Below are positions 1-6,866 of a stretch of DNA of 13,804 bases, piece by piece (the first letter of the stretch is position 1; each line of letters begins with the position of its first letter). The notes under the pieces are model-generated. The model saw only the letters and a program-made list of their open reading frames with translations, was not told the DNA's origin and searched no databases. The stretch covers positions 1-13,804 of the forward strand of contig JAMCXO010000008.1 of assembly GCA_023473545.1 (NCBI GenBank), in the 5' to 3' direction. Source of the DNA: JAMCTM01 sp023473545. Lineage in GTDB: Bacteria; Patescibacteriota; Microgenomatia; Levybacterales; UBA12049. A program made the translations under genes and the position numbers.

Positions 1-23
1 GCTAATTCGGAGAAAATATATAA

Positions 24-578
24 ATGGCCATTATTCGAAAAATCTACGCTTTTCTAATAGACACTGTTCAAACATTTCTTCTTGCCGCGTCGGTCTTCTT
101 GGTAATCTACATATTTTTATTTCGTCCATTCGAAGTAGACGGGCTATCCATGTTTCCAACATTCCATAACGGAGACTATGTGTTAACCAACCTAATTACC
201 CTTAAACTGGGAAACATAAAAAGAGGAGATGTTGTCGTTTTTGTGGCTCCGCCTGACCATCAAAAAGATTTCATAAAACGGATAATAGGACTTCCCGGGG
301 ACACGATAATGCTTAAAAACGGTAATGTATATTTAAATAACCATAGATTGAATGAAAGCAGATACCTTGGGCCAAATGTTAAAACTTACGGAGAAACATT
401 TTTAGAAGACGGCCAAACCATAACTGTTCCCCCTAATGAATATTTTGTAATGGGTGACAATAGACCATACAGTTCCGATTCCAGGGATTGGGGATTTGTA
501 AAACGAAGCGAATTAATAGGAGAATCCTTTTTTGTCTATTGGCCTCTTAATAGAATTCGGCTAATCGCAAATCCCTAA
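24..578 (+). CDS. lepB: Signal peptidase I
   Basis: This type I signal peptidase cleaves signal peptides from exported preproteins at the outer face of the cytoplasmic membrane. An N-terminal membrane segment spans about residues 15-34, followed by the catalytic domain. The serine box DGLSMFPT holds the nucleophile Ser42. The lysine box FIKRIIGLPGD holds the general base Lys85. The C-terminal box is GDNRPYSSDSRDWG at 144-157. At 184 residues it is close to the usual length of Gram-positive-like single-anchor enzymes. The start is supported by an in-frame TAA at 3-5 and a GGAGAA ribosome-binding site at 9-14. It is the only rightward gene in this half of the window and ends 11 bases from the stop of the convergent parB gene. 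The family assignment is secure. Confidence 0.96.
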   Translation: MAIIRKIYAFLIDTVQTFLLAASVFLVIYIFLFRPFEVDGLSMFPTFHNGDYVLTNLITLKLGNIKRGDVVVFVAPPDHQKDFIKRIIGLPGDTIMLKNGNVYLNNHRLNESRYLGPNVKTYGETFLEDGQTITVPPNEYFVMGDNRPYSSDSRDWGFVKRSELIGESFFVYWPLNRIRLIANP

Positions 579-589
579 AGATGAATGTT

Positions 590-1408
590 TTAGCTATTCA
601 TTAAGATCTCGTATATTCTTTTTATCTTCGCGCCGGTCTCATTTTCATCTCCGTTTATAACGAAGGTTAGTCTACCCATTTCTCTTGACTGAAAAATTAA
701 CACCTTATCAAACGTCAACCTTTCCTTAAGTTCTCTTGCCATCTGATCCATTTCGGCAATATAGATTTGATCGCGCTTTTTATGCGGTTCTTTTTTCTGC
801 ACCTCAGATTTGATCTGTCTTGCCAATTCCTCTGTCTCTCTAACAGTACTGTTTTCCCTAAGAATTTTCTTGAACACCTCAAGCATTAGTTTGTGGTCTC
901 CAATGGAAATGAGAGGACGAACGTGTCCTTCCGTAATTACCCCTGCTATCAATGCGTCTTTAATCGCGTCCGGCAAAGAGAGCAAACGAATAGTGTTGGA
1001 GATAACCGGCATGCTTTTCCCAACTCTTTTGGCAACCTCGCCGGTTGCGAGACCAAACTCATCTATAAGCCTTTTGTAGGCTAATGCTCTTTCTATTGGA
1101 TTTAGATCTTCCCTTTGAACATTTTCAACTATAGACATTTCAAGCATGCCGCGGGGAGTAGTTTCGCGTACGACAACCGGCACTTTCTGAAGCCCCAGTA
1201 TCTTAGCTGCTCTCCAGCGTCTCTCGCCGGCAATAATTTGGTATCCTGCCGGGGTTTTGGCAACAACTAAAGGCTCCAAAATTCCCTGTTCGCGTATAGA
1301 GTCTACAAGCTCATTTAAAGATTCGGGGCTGGTAGCTCCCCTGGGCTGAAGAGGATTCGCCTGAAGCATGTTTAAATCCAGTTCAAAGACTCTTTCTTCC
1401 TGATCCAT
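590..1408 (-). CDS. parB: ParB/Spo0J-family chromosome partitioning protein
   Basis: ParB proteins bind parS sites, load as CTP-dependent clamps that spread on DNA, and act with the ATPase ParA in origin segregation. Visible motifs, in order: NPLQPR at 18-23, GERRWRAA at 61-68 (CTP-binding box), ENVQRE at 95-100, a helix-turn-helix at about 121-142, and GHVRPL at 161-166 in the DNA-binding domain. A charged C-terminal region of about 75 residues would form the dimerisation domain. The length of 272 residues is ordinary. It starts 12 bases after the rpmA stop, so it is probably read through from rplU-rpmA. There is no good Shine-Dalgarno site. No parA lies in the window and I found no full parS palindrome. 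Noc-like relatives share the fold, but ParB is the better name. Confidence 0.93.
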   Translation of the reverse strand: MDQEERVFELDLNMLQANPLQPRGATSPESLNELVDSIREQGILEPLVVAKTPAGYQIIAGERRWRAAKILGLQKVPVVVRETTPRGMLEMSIVENVQREDLNPIERALAYKRLIDEFGLATGEVAKRVGKSMPVISNTIRLLSLPDAIKDALIAGVITEGHVRPLISIGDHKLMLEVFKKILRENSTVRETEELARQIKSEVQKKEPHKKRDQIYIAEMDQMARELKERLTFDKVLIFQSREMGRLTFVINGDENETGAKIKRIYEILMNS

Positions 1409-1420
1409 AATTTTAGCAAT

Positions 1421-1669
1421 TTAATTCTTAATCTCTACAATTGCCTTGCCGAATCTACGCTTAAAGCTCACAAGTCCTTCCGCGACGGCAAAGAGGGTAA
1501 AATCTTTGCCCATAGAAATGCCCTTTCCGGGAAAAAACTTTGTACCTTTCTGTCTCACAATAATATTGCCGGGCGTTGCCTTTTGTCCGCTATAAAGCTT
1601 AATTCCTAAATGCTTAGGCAATGAATCCCTGTTGCCTTTTACTCCGCCTTGAGCTTTTGTATGCGCCAT
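1421..1669 (-). CDS. rpmA: 50S ribosomal protein bL27
   Basis: bL27 belongs to the large ribosomal subunit; its N-terminal arm reaches toward the peptidyl-transferase centre. The protein begins MAHTKAQGGVKGNRDS, the expected arm. It continues with IIVRQKGTKFFPGKGISMGKDFTLFA at 37-62, the family's conserved core. The length of 82 residues is normal. The arm starts directly at MAH, without the cleavable extension found in Firmicutes. Consistently, no Prp-type protease gene sits between rplU and rpmA. The gene follows rplU by 72 bases that contain an inverted repeat and a possible -10 box. The call is secure. Confidence 0.96.
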   Translation of the reverse strand: MAHTKAQGGVKGNRDSLPKHLGIKLYSGQKATPGNIIVRQKGTKFFPGKGISMGKDFTLFAVAEGLVSFKRRFGKAIVEIKN

Positions 1670-1679
1670 AAAGTTAAAA

Positions 1680-1722
1680 ATTATCTGTGAAAATTTTTTT
1701 TATCTTATGATAACTTTTCACA
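1680..1722 (-). promoter_or_regulatory. Inverted repeat and possible -10 box upstream of rpmA
   Basis: Arms TGTGAAAA (1686-1693) and TTTTCACA (1715-1722) form a perfect 8-base inverted repeat. Nested inside is TTATC (1700-1704) and GATAA (1709-1713) around a four-base loop. On the transcribed strand a GATAAT hexamer (1680-1685) abuts the repeat and lies 10 bases before the rpmA ATG. The repeat therefore occupies the place of the -35 region. It could be an operator, an RNA hairpin in the rplU-rpmA message, or an accident of AT-rich sequence. It is not an intrinsic terminator, since no U-tract follows a GC-rich stem. Confidence 0.35.
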
Positions 1723-1741
1723 AATGTCAATATGTAATATT

Positions 1742-2122
1742 TTATTTATCCTCTGTTTTCCTTACGGATCTTTTCTTGGAAGAAGTATCCTGCAATTCCA
1801 AGTTTTCTTCGGGCATAATATCCTCCACCATCAGTCTTGTTATATTTTGCCTATGACCCGAGACCCTTCTATATCTAACCTTGGATTTAAATTTTGCGAC
1901 CCGGATTTTCCCTGATTTAACGCTATCTAAAACCTTAACCTTTACACAAACACCGGCAACTAAAGGAGTACCTATCTTAACAATTTCTTTATTTACATAA
2001 AGAAGTACGTCTTTTAAAAGATGCTGGGATCCTTTTTTTAAAGGAAGTTTTTCTACATCCAAGACATCTCCCGCAGAAACCTTGTATTGCTTCCCTCCTG
2101 TTTTAAATACAGCGTAGTGCAT
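1742..2122 (-). CDS. rplU: 50S ribosomal protein bL21
   Basis: bL21 is a large-subunit ribosomal protein that binds 23S rRNA. The N-terminus MHYAVFKTGGKQYKVSAGD and the RNA-binding segment KFKSKVRYRRVSGHRQNITRL at about residues 77-97 are diagnostic. The length is 126 residues against about 103 in E. coli; the surplus is a charged C-terminal tail from about residue 104. It is the first gene of the rplU-rpmA-parB block, and the rplU-rpmA order is the common bacterial one. An extended -10 promoter lies 7 bases before its ATG, which predicts a leaderless transcript. The call is secure. Confidence 0.95.
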   Translation of the reverse strand: MHYAVFKTGGKQYKVSAGDVLDVEKLPLKKGSQHLLKDVLLYVNKEIVKIGTPLVAGVCVKVKVLDSVKSGKIRVAKFKSKVRYRRVSGHRQNITRLMVEDIMPEENLELQDTSSKKRSVRKTEDK

Positions 2123-2129
2123 ATAGGCA

Positions 2130-2158
2130 ATTATAGCAAAATCATTATCTTATTTCTA
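2130..2158 (-). promoter_or_regulatory. Promoter of rplU, extended -10
   Basis: On the minus strand, TGC directly precedes a perfect TATAAT (2130-2135). With a 17-base spacer, TAGAAA (2153-2158) matches 4 of 6 bases of the -35 consensus and lies in the last codons of rodA. Only 7 bases separate TATAAT from the rplU ATG, so transcription should begin at or next to the start codon. Confidence 0.6.
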
Positions 2159-3224
2159 GGGCTTTATTTTTCTTTGCGTTGCGGCCTATTGAGACAACAA
2201 TTCCAAGAAGAATAAAATTAGATAGTAAAGAACTGCCTCCATAAGAGACAAAAGGCAGGGTAACCCCAACAATAGGAAGAATACCTATGCTCATCCCTAC
2301 ATTCATAAAAAATTCTATCAGAAACAAAGAGAACGCCCCTGCCAAAAAAATCTTACAAAATCTATCTTCGGAAGAAGAGAAGATAAGAAAAAGTCTATAC
2401 AAAAACAGTACAAAAAGGGCAAAAAGTATAATAACCCCAACAAATCCCAGCGATTCCGCAATAGAGGCAAAAATAAAATCAGTATGCCGCTCAGGAAGAA
2501 ATCTTAATCCGGATTGGGTTGTCTGACCAAACCCTTTGCCAAAAATCATTCCCGATCCAACGGCGATGATAGATTGAATAGCATTATAAGAACTACCCAA
2601 AGGATCTTTGGTCGGATTGATAAAAGTCATAATCCTTTGCCTCTGATAACCATGAAGAAAATGCCAAACAAGAGGGGCTCCGCCGATAACAGGAAGCAAA
2701 GCCCCTAAAAACCAAACAATCGGAAAGCCGGTGATGCATAAGGTAAAAGTTAAAGACGCCAAATATAAAAGAGCGCTGCCTAAATCAGGCTGCATGGCTA
2801 TTAAAAGAAAAATCGGGATAAAAAGAAAAATCGTTAAAACAAATGTTTTAATGCTTACGGCCTCCGAAGAGAGAAATGAAGCCAAGACTACGGCAAGAAA
2901 AGGTTTTAAAATCTCGGAAAATTGAATACGAAGACCTAATATATCCACCCATCTAATAGCACCCCTGCTCTCAATGCCAAGCAGAAGAACCATAAAAAGA
3001 AGAACCAGGGAAACCAGATAAATGGGAACCGCGTAAAGCCTGATAATTTTATAATTTACCTGAGAAAAAAATATAAAAACAAATAAGGATAAAATAAAAA
3101 ATAAAAACTGGCTTTTAAAAAAAGAAATATTGATAGAAAAAAGTGTTGTTAAACCCAGCAGAATGAGCATAAAAACAGGGGTCACAAGCCACCAATCCAT
3201 CTCCTTAAAGATTATTTGCTTCAT
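2145..3224 (-). CDS. rodA: RodA, SEDS peptidoglycan polymerase (elongation)
   Basis: RodA is the polytopic SEDS glycosyltransferase that polymerises lipid II during side-wall growth, normally with a class B PBP. Many hydrophobic segments span the 359 residues. SEDS signatures are RGAIRWVDI at about 87-95, QPDLGSALLY at 145-154, the RodA-typical YQRQRIMTFINP at 193-204, LPERHTDFIFA at 243-253 with the catalytic Asp249, and PFVSYGGSS near 324-332. The RQRIMTF-NP block and RHTDFIF favour RodA over FtsW, and a separate FtsW sits in the division cluster. The ATG overlaps the ileS TGA as ATGA, so translation is probably coupled to ileS. No PBP2 or MreBCD gene is in the window. Confidence 0.92.
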   Translation of the reverse strand: MKQIIFKEMDWWLVTPVFMLILLGLTTLFSINISFFKSQFLFFILSLFVFIFFSQVNYKIIRLYAVPIYLVSLVLLFMVLLLGIESRGAIRWVDILGLRIQFSEILKPFLAVVLASFLSSEAVSIKTFVLTIFLFIPIFLLIAMQPDLGSALLYLASLTFTLCITGFPIVWFLGALLPVIGGAPLVWHFLHGYQRQRIMTFINPTKDPLGSSYNAIQSIIAVGSGMIFGKGFGQTTQSGLRFLPERHTDFIFASIAESLGFVGVIILFALFVLFLYRLFLIFSSSEDRFCKIFLAGAFSLFLIEFFMNVGMSIGILPIVGVTLPFVSYGGSSLLSNFILLGIVVSIGRNAKKNKALEIR

Positions 3225-4738
3225 GTTGGAACTACCAAGAAGTCTTCTCCCTTTGTAATTGATCTTACTAAAGCCCTTCGCTTTATCTCCTCTTCATATT
3301 CCCTAGGCCAATCCTTTAAAACCACCTTTACCTCTTTATCAAGATTAACTCCAAGATTTTTCCTTTGCTGTTGAATTTTTCTGATTATTTTTCTCGCCTG
3401 TCCAGCCTCTTCATTGCGGTTTTTTAAATCAGTGTACTCTTTCTCTAAATCCCGAGATTCACCAAATGAAGAAAAATTATCAGCATAACCTTCATATTTT
3501 AATTCTTCTACATTGGTCTCTTCGCGAACAACAATTTCTATTTCCGTATCTAATTTATGAGGGCCTGTATAAGAAATCCTCTTAAGGGGTATAGCCACGG
3601 GAATATTATTCAATTTTCTTCTCATTTGAATTACGGACGCGACCTCCATAGCCCTTTCCATTTCCTTCTCCAACTCTTGATTTATATATTCCGATCTAAT
3701 TTTCGGCCAGCTCTCAAGATGGACTGACTCCGCTCCGGTAAGATTGGTAAAAATCTCATCCGCTATAAAAGGCGTAAACGGAGCGAGAACTTTTGCATAC
3801 TCCGTTAAAACACTCCATAACGTCTCAAGGGCTTGGTTTCGATCCTCTAAATCTTCGTTTTTACTTATCCGCTCTCTTGTTCTTCTAACATACCAGTTGG
3901 ACAGATTTTCCACGAAAAGTTCAACAGCTGTCATTGCCTGCGTCGAGTCATAGCTTTCTATGGAAGTTTTTACAAATTTAATTGTTGTAAAGAGTCTTGA
4001 AATTATCCATTTATCCAAAACATTGGACGCTTTAAAATGATTAATGTTTTTCTTGGACTCAAACCTATATAAATTAGCGTAGGTTACAAAAAAACCGTAA
4101 ACGTTCCATAGCTTGATCACAAAAAGCCTTCTGATCTCATCTAGAACCCTATATCCAAAGTTTACATTATGTTCCGGATTAGTCCTAAGATACAGCCATC
4201 TCATCACATCCACCCCGGCTTTGTCTGCCGCTTCGTTAAATTCTATGGCATTTCCCTTGCTCTTGTGCATTTCCGCCCCCTTCTCGTCTCTGACAGAACC
4301 AAATCCCAAAACCCTCTCAAACGGCTCTTGTCCGCTCAAAACAGTACCCATGGCAATTAGTGAATAAAACCAATTCTTAAACTGACCGGGAAAAGATTCG
4401 GTTATAAAATTTGCCGGTCGAAAATCTTCGGGCAATGTTGAGTATGGGACTATTCCCGCGTCAAGCCAGGGATTGCCAACATCCGGAATGCGAGACGCAA
4501 GCCCTGCGCACCCTTGACATTTTATTTTTACCTGATCTATCCAGGGTCTATGGGGACTATGTCCTTCAAATTTTTCCCAGCCCGCAAATGCCCTTTCTTT
4601 TAATTCTTCTTTTCCTCCAATAACCATAAACTGGCCGCATTTTTGACACTCCCAAATAGGCAAGGCCAAACCCCAGTATCTCTTTTTGCTAATGAGCCAA
4701 TCATGCATGTTTTTTAACCAATCCAATTCCCGATCCAA
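3221..4738 (-). CDS. ileS: Isoleucyl-tRNA synthetase, 3' part of frameshifted gene
   Basis: This is the C-terminal half of IleRS, which charges tRNA-Ile. It contains the rest of the catalytic core: ISKKRYWGLALPIWE, zinc-binding pairs CQKC (31-34) and CQGC (74-77), NPWLDAG, KNWFYSL, and the KMSKS-equivalent EMHKSKGN at 156-163. A helical anticodon-binding domain follows. The open frame really extends back to 4762. The 4738 start is only a TTG, which reads as an ordinary leucine in INWIPGWGLDRELDW, so independent initiation is unlikely. Restoring one base in the A9 run joins it to the upstream part as a single protein of 970 residues. The end overlaps the rodA start as ATGA. No C-terminal zinc ribbon of the E. 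coli type is visible. Confidence 0.9.
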   Translation of the reverse strand: MDRELDWLKNMHDWLISKKRYWGLALPIWECQKCGQFMVIGGKEELKERAFAGWEKFEGHSPHRPWIDQVKIKCQGCAGLASRIPDVGNPWLDAGIVPYSTLPEDFRPANFITESFPGQFKNWFYSLIAMGTVLSGQEPFERVLGFGSVRDEKGAEMHKSKGNAIEFNEAADKAGVDVMRWLYLRTNPEHNVNFGYRVLDEIRRLFVIKLWNVYGFFVTYANLYRFESKKNINHFKASNVLDKWIISRLFTTIKFVKTSIESYDSTQAMTAVELFVENLSNWYVRRTRERISKNEDLEDRNQALETLWSVLTEYAKVLAPFTPFIADEIFTNLTGAESVHLESWPKIRSEYINQELEKEMERAMEVASVIQMRRKLNNIPVAIPLKRISYTGPHKLDTEIEIVVREETNVEELKYEGYADNFSSFGESRDLEKEYTDLKNRNEEAGQARKIIRKIQQQRKNLGVNLDKEVKVVLKDWPREYEEEIKRRALVRSITKGEDFLVVPT

Positions 4739-4757
4739 ACCCCATCCGGGAATCCAA

Positions 4758-6134
4758 TTAATTTTTTTTTGCCACCTCTATCATCTGCTCCCGATATGTC
4801 TTTCCCTGCGCTTTTGACTTTGAGGGTTTATCCATCGCTATATACCATTCATCAACCACCCTCCAGACTAGTTCTGTCTTACACCGCCAGCAGTTTGGGT
4901 AACGGTGCCTAATCTTTCTTGTTGTCAATAAAAATTGACCATTCTTTTCTTTCTTAAGAAACTCGATTATTAGCTCCGGGTGCTTCTTGGCATTTTTTCC
5001 GGAAAACTCATTCATCTCCCCTAAGTAATTTGCCTGCTCATCAATAATTTCGATAACCGGCAAGCCTAATTTTTTCCCTAACTTAAAATCCTCCGCTCCG
5101 GCGCCTGGCGCCACATGGACTATCCCTGTTCCCTCGTCCGCTGAAATCGGCAGAATCAAATCGTCGGTCAAAACAACCCGATGACTATAATTTCCTAATG
5201 CCTTAGAAACCCTGGCAATACCATCAAAAGGCGCCGAATATTCTAAATTCTCAAGCAGTGCCCCAGGACAGGTATCATAAGCAGAGGACGGTAATAAAAC
5301 CCCTTCTTTCAAGAGTCTGTCAACCGCCTTCCCCATAACCCAAACATAGCTATTGTTGTTAATAGGGTATTTTACGTATTGCTCGTCTTTATTGACTGCT
5401 AATCCCGCATTGGCGGGAATTGTCCAAGGCGTTGTGGTCCAAACTAACAAGAATTCATCCGGACGATCCTTGATCGGAAGTTTAAAATACACGGATTCGT
5501 GCATTATCTCCCTATAGTCTTCGGTTAAAATCTCATGCTGGGAAATGGCTGTGCCGCAGCGAGGACACCACGGCACGCTGTCGCGTCCTTTGTAAAGCCA
5601 GCCCTTCCCGTTTACCGCCTTTAAAAAATTCCAAATTGCGTAATTATTCTCATCGGATGAGGTATGGTAAGAGTTATCCCAATTCATAAAGTAACCAAGC
5701 CTTTTGGATTGCTCCGTCTGAATGGCGGAAAATTTCTTAACCCGCTCCTTACACAGGTTTATAAACTTCTCAAGGCTTTTAAATTTATCTCCTGAAACAA
5801 GATTCTCTATATCTTTTTTGGAGTGAATTCCTAATTCTTTTTCAACCTCTACCTCAACCCAGAGCCCCTGCTCATCAAAACCATTTTGGAACCTTTGGCG
5901 TCTGCCTCTCATATTCCAAAATCTCTGCCAGAAATCTTTATAGGTTCTGCCCCAGGCGTGATGAACCCCCATCGGATTATTGGCGGTTATAGGACCATCC
6001 AAAAATGAAAACTTATCCTTTGAAGAATTATTTTTCTCAAGGTATTTCTTAACGATCCCTTTTTCGTACCATTTTTTGAGAAGTTCCTTTTCGAGTTTTG
6101 GAAAATCAGCTTTAGGTGAAACAGGCTTAAACAT
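4758..6134 (-). CDS. ileS: Isoleucyl-tRNA synthetase, 5' part of frameshifted gene
   Basis: This is the N-terminal half of IleRS: the Rossmann catalytic core and the CP1 editing domain. The class I HIGH-equivalent is GVHH at 56-59, within PMGVHHAWGRTYKD. The editing domain shows VWTTTPWTIPANAG at 231-244 and GTGIVHVAPGAGAEDF at 335-350, with the likely editing Asp349. CPRC (190-193) and CWRC (415-418) are possible zinc ligands. The frame runs into an A9 tract and stops at AAT TAA, yet the downstream frame continues in perfect family register. A strong promoter, TTGAAT-17-TACAAT, ends 7 bases before the ATG. The gene is probably intact in the cell; a homopolymer base-call error is the simplest explanation. 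Confidence 0.93.
   Translation of the reverse strand: MFKPVSPKADFPKLEKELLKKWYEKGIVKKYLEKNNSSKDKFSFLDGPITANNPMGVHHAWGRTYKDFWQRFWNMRGRRQRFQNGFDEQGLWVEVEVEKELGIHSKKDIENLVSGDKFKSLEKFINLCKERVKKFSAIQTEQSKRLGYFMNWDNSYHTSSDENNYAIWNFLKAVNGKGWLYKGRDSVPWCPRCGTAISQHEILTEDYREIMHESVYFKLPIKDRPDEFLLVWTTTPWTIPANAGLAVNKDEQYVKYPINNNSYVWVMGKAVDRLLKEGVLLPSSAYDTCPGALLENLEYSAPFDGIARVSKALGNYSHRVVLTDDLILPISADEGTGIVHVAPGAGAEDFKLGKKLGLPVIEIIDEQANYLGEMNEFSGKNAKKHPELIIEFLKKEKNGQFLLTTRKIRHRYPNCWRCKTELVWRVVDEWYIAMDKPSKSKAQGKTYREQMIEVAKKN
4762..4770 (-). other. A9 frameshift site within ileS
   Basis: On the coding strand GGC is followed by nine A and then TTAATTGG. With nine A the frame reads A-K-K-N-stop. With eight A it reads A-K-K-I-N-W-I-P-G-W-G and runs on into the 3' half. 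Joining the halves needs one base fewer, or a +1 ribosomal shift; a -1 shift would land in the wrong frame. It may be a sequencing or assembly indel, a real mutation, or a site corrected by RNA-polymerase slippage. Confidence 0.9.
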
Positions 6135-6141
6135 AATCTCT

Positions 6142-6170
6142 ATTGTAGTAAAAAGAGAGGATCAATTCAA
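6142..6170 (-). promoter_or_regulatory. Promoter of ileS-rodA
   Basis: TTGAAT (6165-6170), a 17-base spacer and TACAAT (6142-6147) form a good sigma-70-type promoter. It sits in the 36-base gap after the stop of the phosphatase gene. The -10 box ends 7 bases before the ileS ATG, so the expected transcription start coincides with the start codon. Confidence 0.6.
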
Positions 6171-6821
6171 CTAAAGGGTGGACTCTCTTATTCCTTTATC
6201 ATAATCCACTCCCTGAACTTTTTTCAAGAAAAAATCCACTCCGTCAGATTTAACAATAATATAGCCAGTGTTTTTAATACTGCTTGGGGTAAGCGCTCCG
6301 TGTTTAGCAAACCCCAGTTTGGTCAAAAAGGATCTCATAGTTTCCCCATGGGTAACAATCAAAACAGTTTTTCCCTGATAGCCGACTGCCACCTCGCGCA
6401 GAAAGGTTATAAATCGGCTGGCTAATTCTTCATCGCTTTCGTAATCCTTGGCGAACTTAAATTCCCATTTCTTTTCTTCGGAAAGCCTCTGATATTCTTT
6501 AAGCAATTCTTTTGTTTCCTCAATATATTCATTAACTAATCTGCCGTCGTACTGGCCTAGGGTTCTTTCTCTGAGTGCTTTAGCGGTACTAACCTCAATG
6601 CCCCGGTTGAGTACGATAACCTCCGCTGTCCGTTTTGCCCTTAACAAATCGGATGAGAAAACCGTGTCAAACTTAACGCTTTTAAACTCTTCCGATGTTT
6701 CCTTGGCTTGATTTATGCCTTTATCGGTCAATGGCGAATCAAGATGTCCCTGGATCCGGTCGGCCGCGTTCCACTCTGTTTGTCCATGTCGGACAATATA
6801 GAACGTACAGAAACTTTCCAT
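6171..6821 (-). CDS. Histidine phosphatase family protein (phosphoglycerate mutase-like)
   Basis: This is a branch-1 histidine phosphatase, a cytoplasmic enzyme that works through a phosphohistidine. The N-terminal motif IVRHGQTEWN carries Arg11, the phospho-acceptor His12 and Gly13. SSDLLRAKRTAE supplies a second phosphate-binding arginine, Arg61. LRERTLGQYDG holds the likely acid residue Glu85. The second catalytic histidine, His158, lies in VTHGETMR. The length of 216 residues is typical for GpmB, CobC and PhoE-type members. The sequence alone does not say whether the substrate is a phosphoglycerate, a nucleotide or another phosphoester, so I give no symbol. It has its own divergent promoter shared with the small ORF to its right, and ileS begins 36 bases after its stop. 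Confidence 0.88.
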   Translation of the reverse strand: MESFCTFYIVRHGQTEWNAADRIQGHLDSPLTDKGINQAKETSEEFKSVKFDTVFSSDLLRAKRTAEVIVLNRGIEVSTAKALRERTLGQYDGRLVNEYIEETKELLKEYQRLSEEKKWEFKFAKDYESDEELASRFITFLREVAVGYQGKTVLIVTHGETMRSFLTKLGFAKHGALTPSSIKNTGYIIVKSDGVDFFLKKVQGVDYDKGIRESTL

Positions 6822-6830
6822 AGTTTTTTG

Positions 6831-6858
6831 ATTATAACAATTTGTAATAATAATTCAA
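6831..6858 (-). promoter_or_regulatory. Promoter of the histidine phosphatase gene
   Basis: TTGAAT (6853-6858), a 16-base spacer and TATAAT (6831-6836) preceded by TG-T form a strong extended -10 promoter. Nine bases separate TATAAT from the ATG, leaving a leader of about two bases. It faces away from the promoter of the rightward small-ORF pair, in a 60-base divergent gap. Confidence 0.6.
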
Positions 6859-6866
6859 GCTTAATA

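Noticed and set aside
579..602. Terminator hairpin between the convergent lepB and parB genes
   Set aside because: ATGAAT/ATTCAT is a six-base AT-rich stem around a nine-base loop with no U-tract on either strand.
1681..1722. DnaA-box-like or parS-like reading of the TGTGAAAA/TTTTCACA repeat
   Set aside because: TTATCTGTG differs from the DnaA consensus at four of nine positions, and the arms are 21 bases apart, unlike parS.
4736..4762. Programmed -1 ribosomal frameshift in ileS
   Set aside because: A -1 shift on the A-run leads to the third frame, not the IleRS frame. Only a +1 shift or loss of one A restores it.
3224..6134. Intein or intron as the cause of the ileS interruption
   Set aside because: Nothing is inserted; the two halves abut and differ only by one base in a homopolymer.
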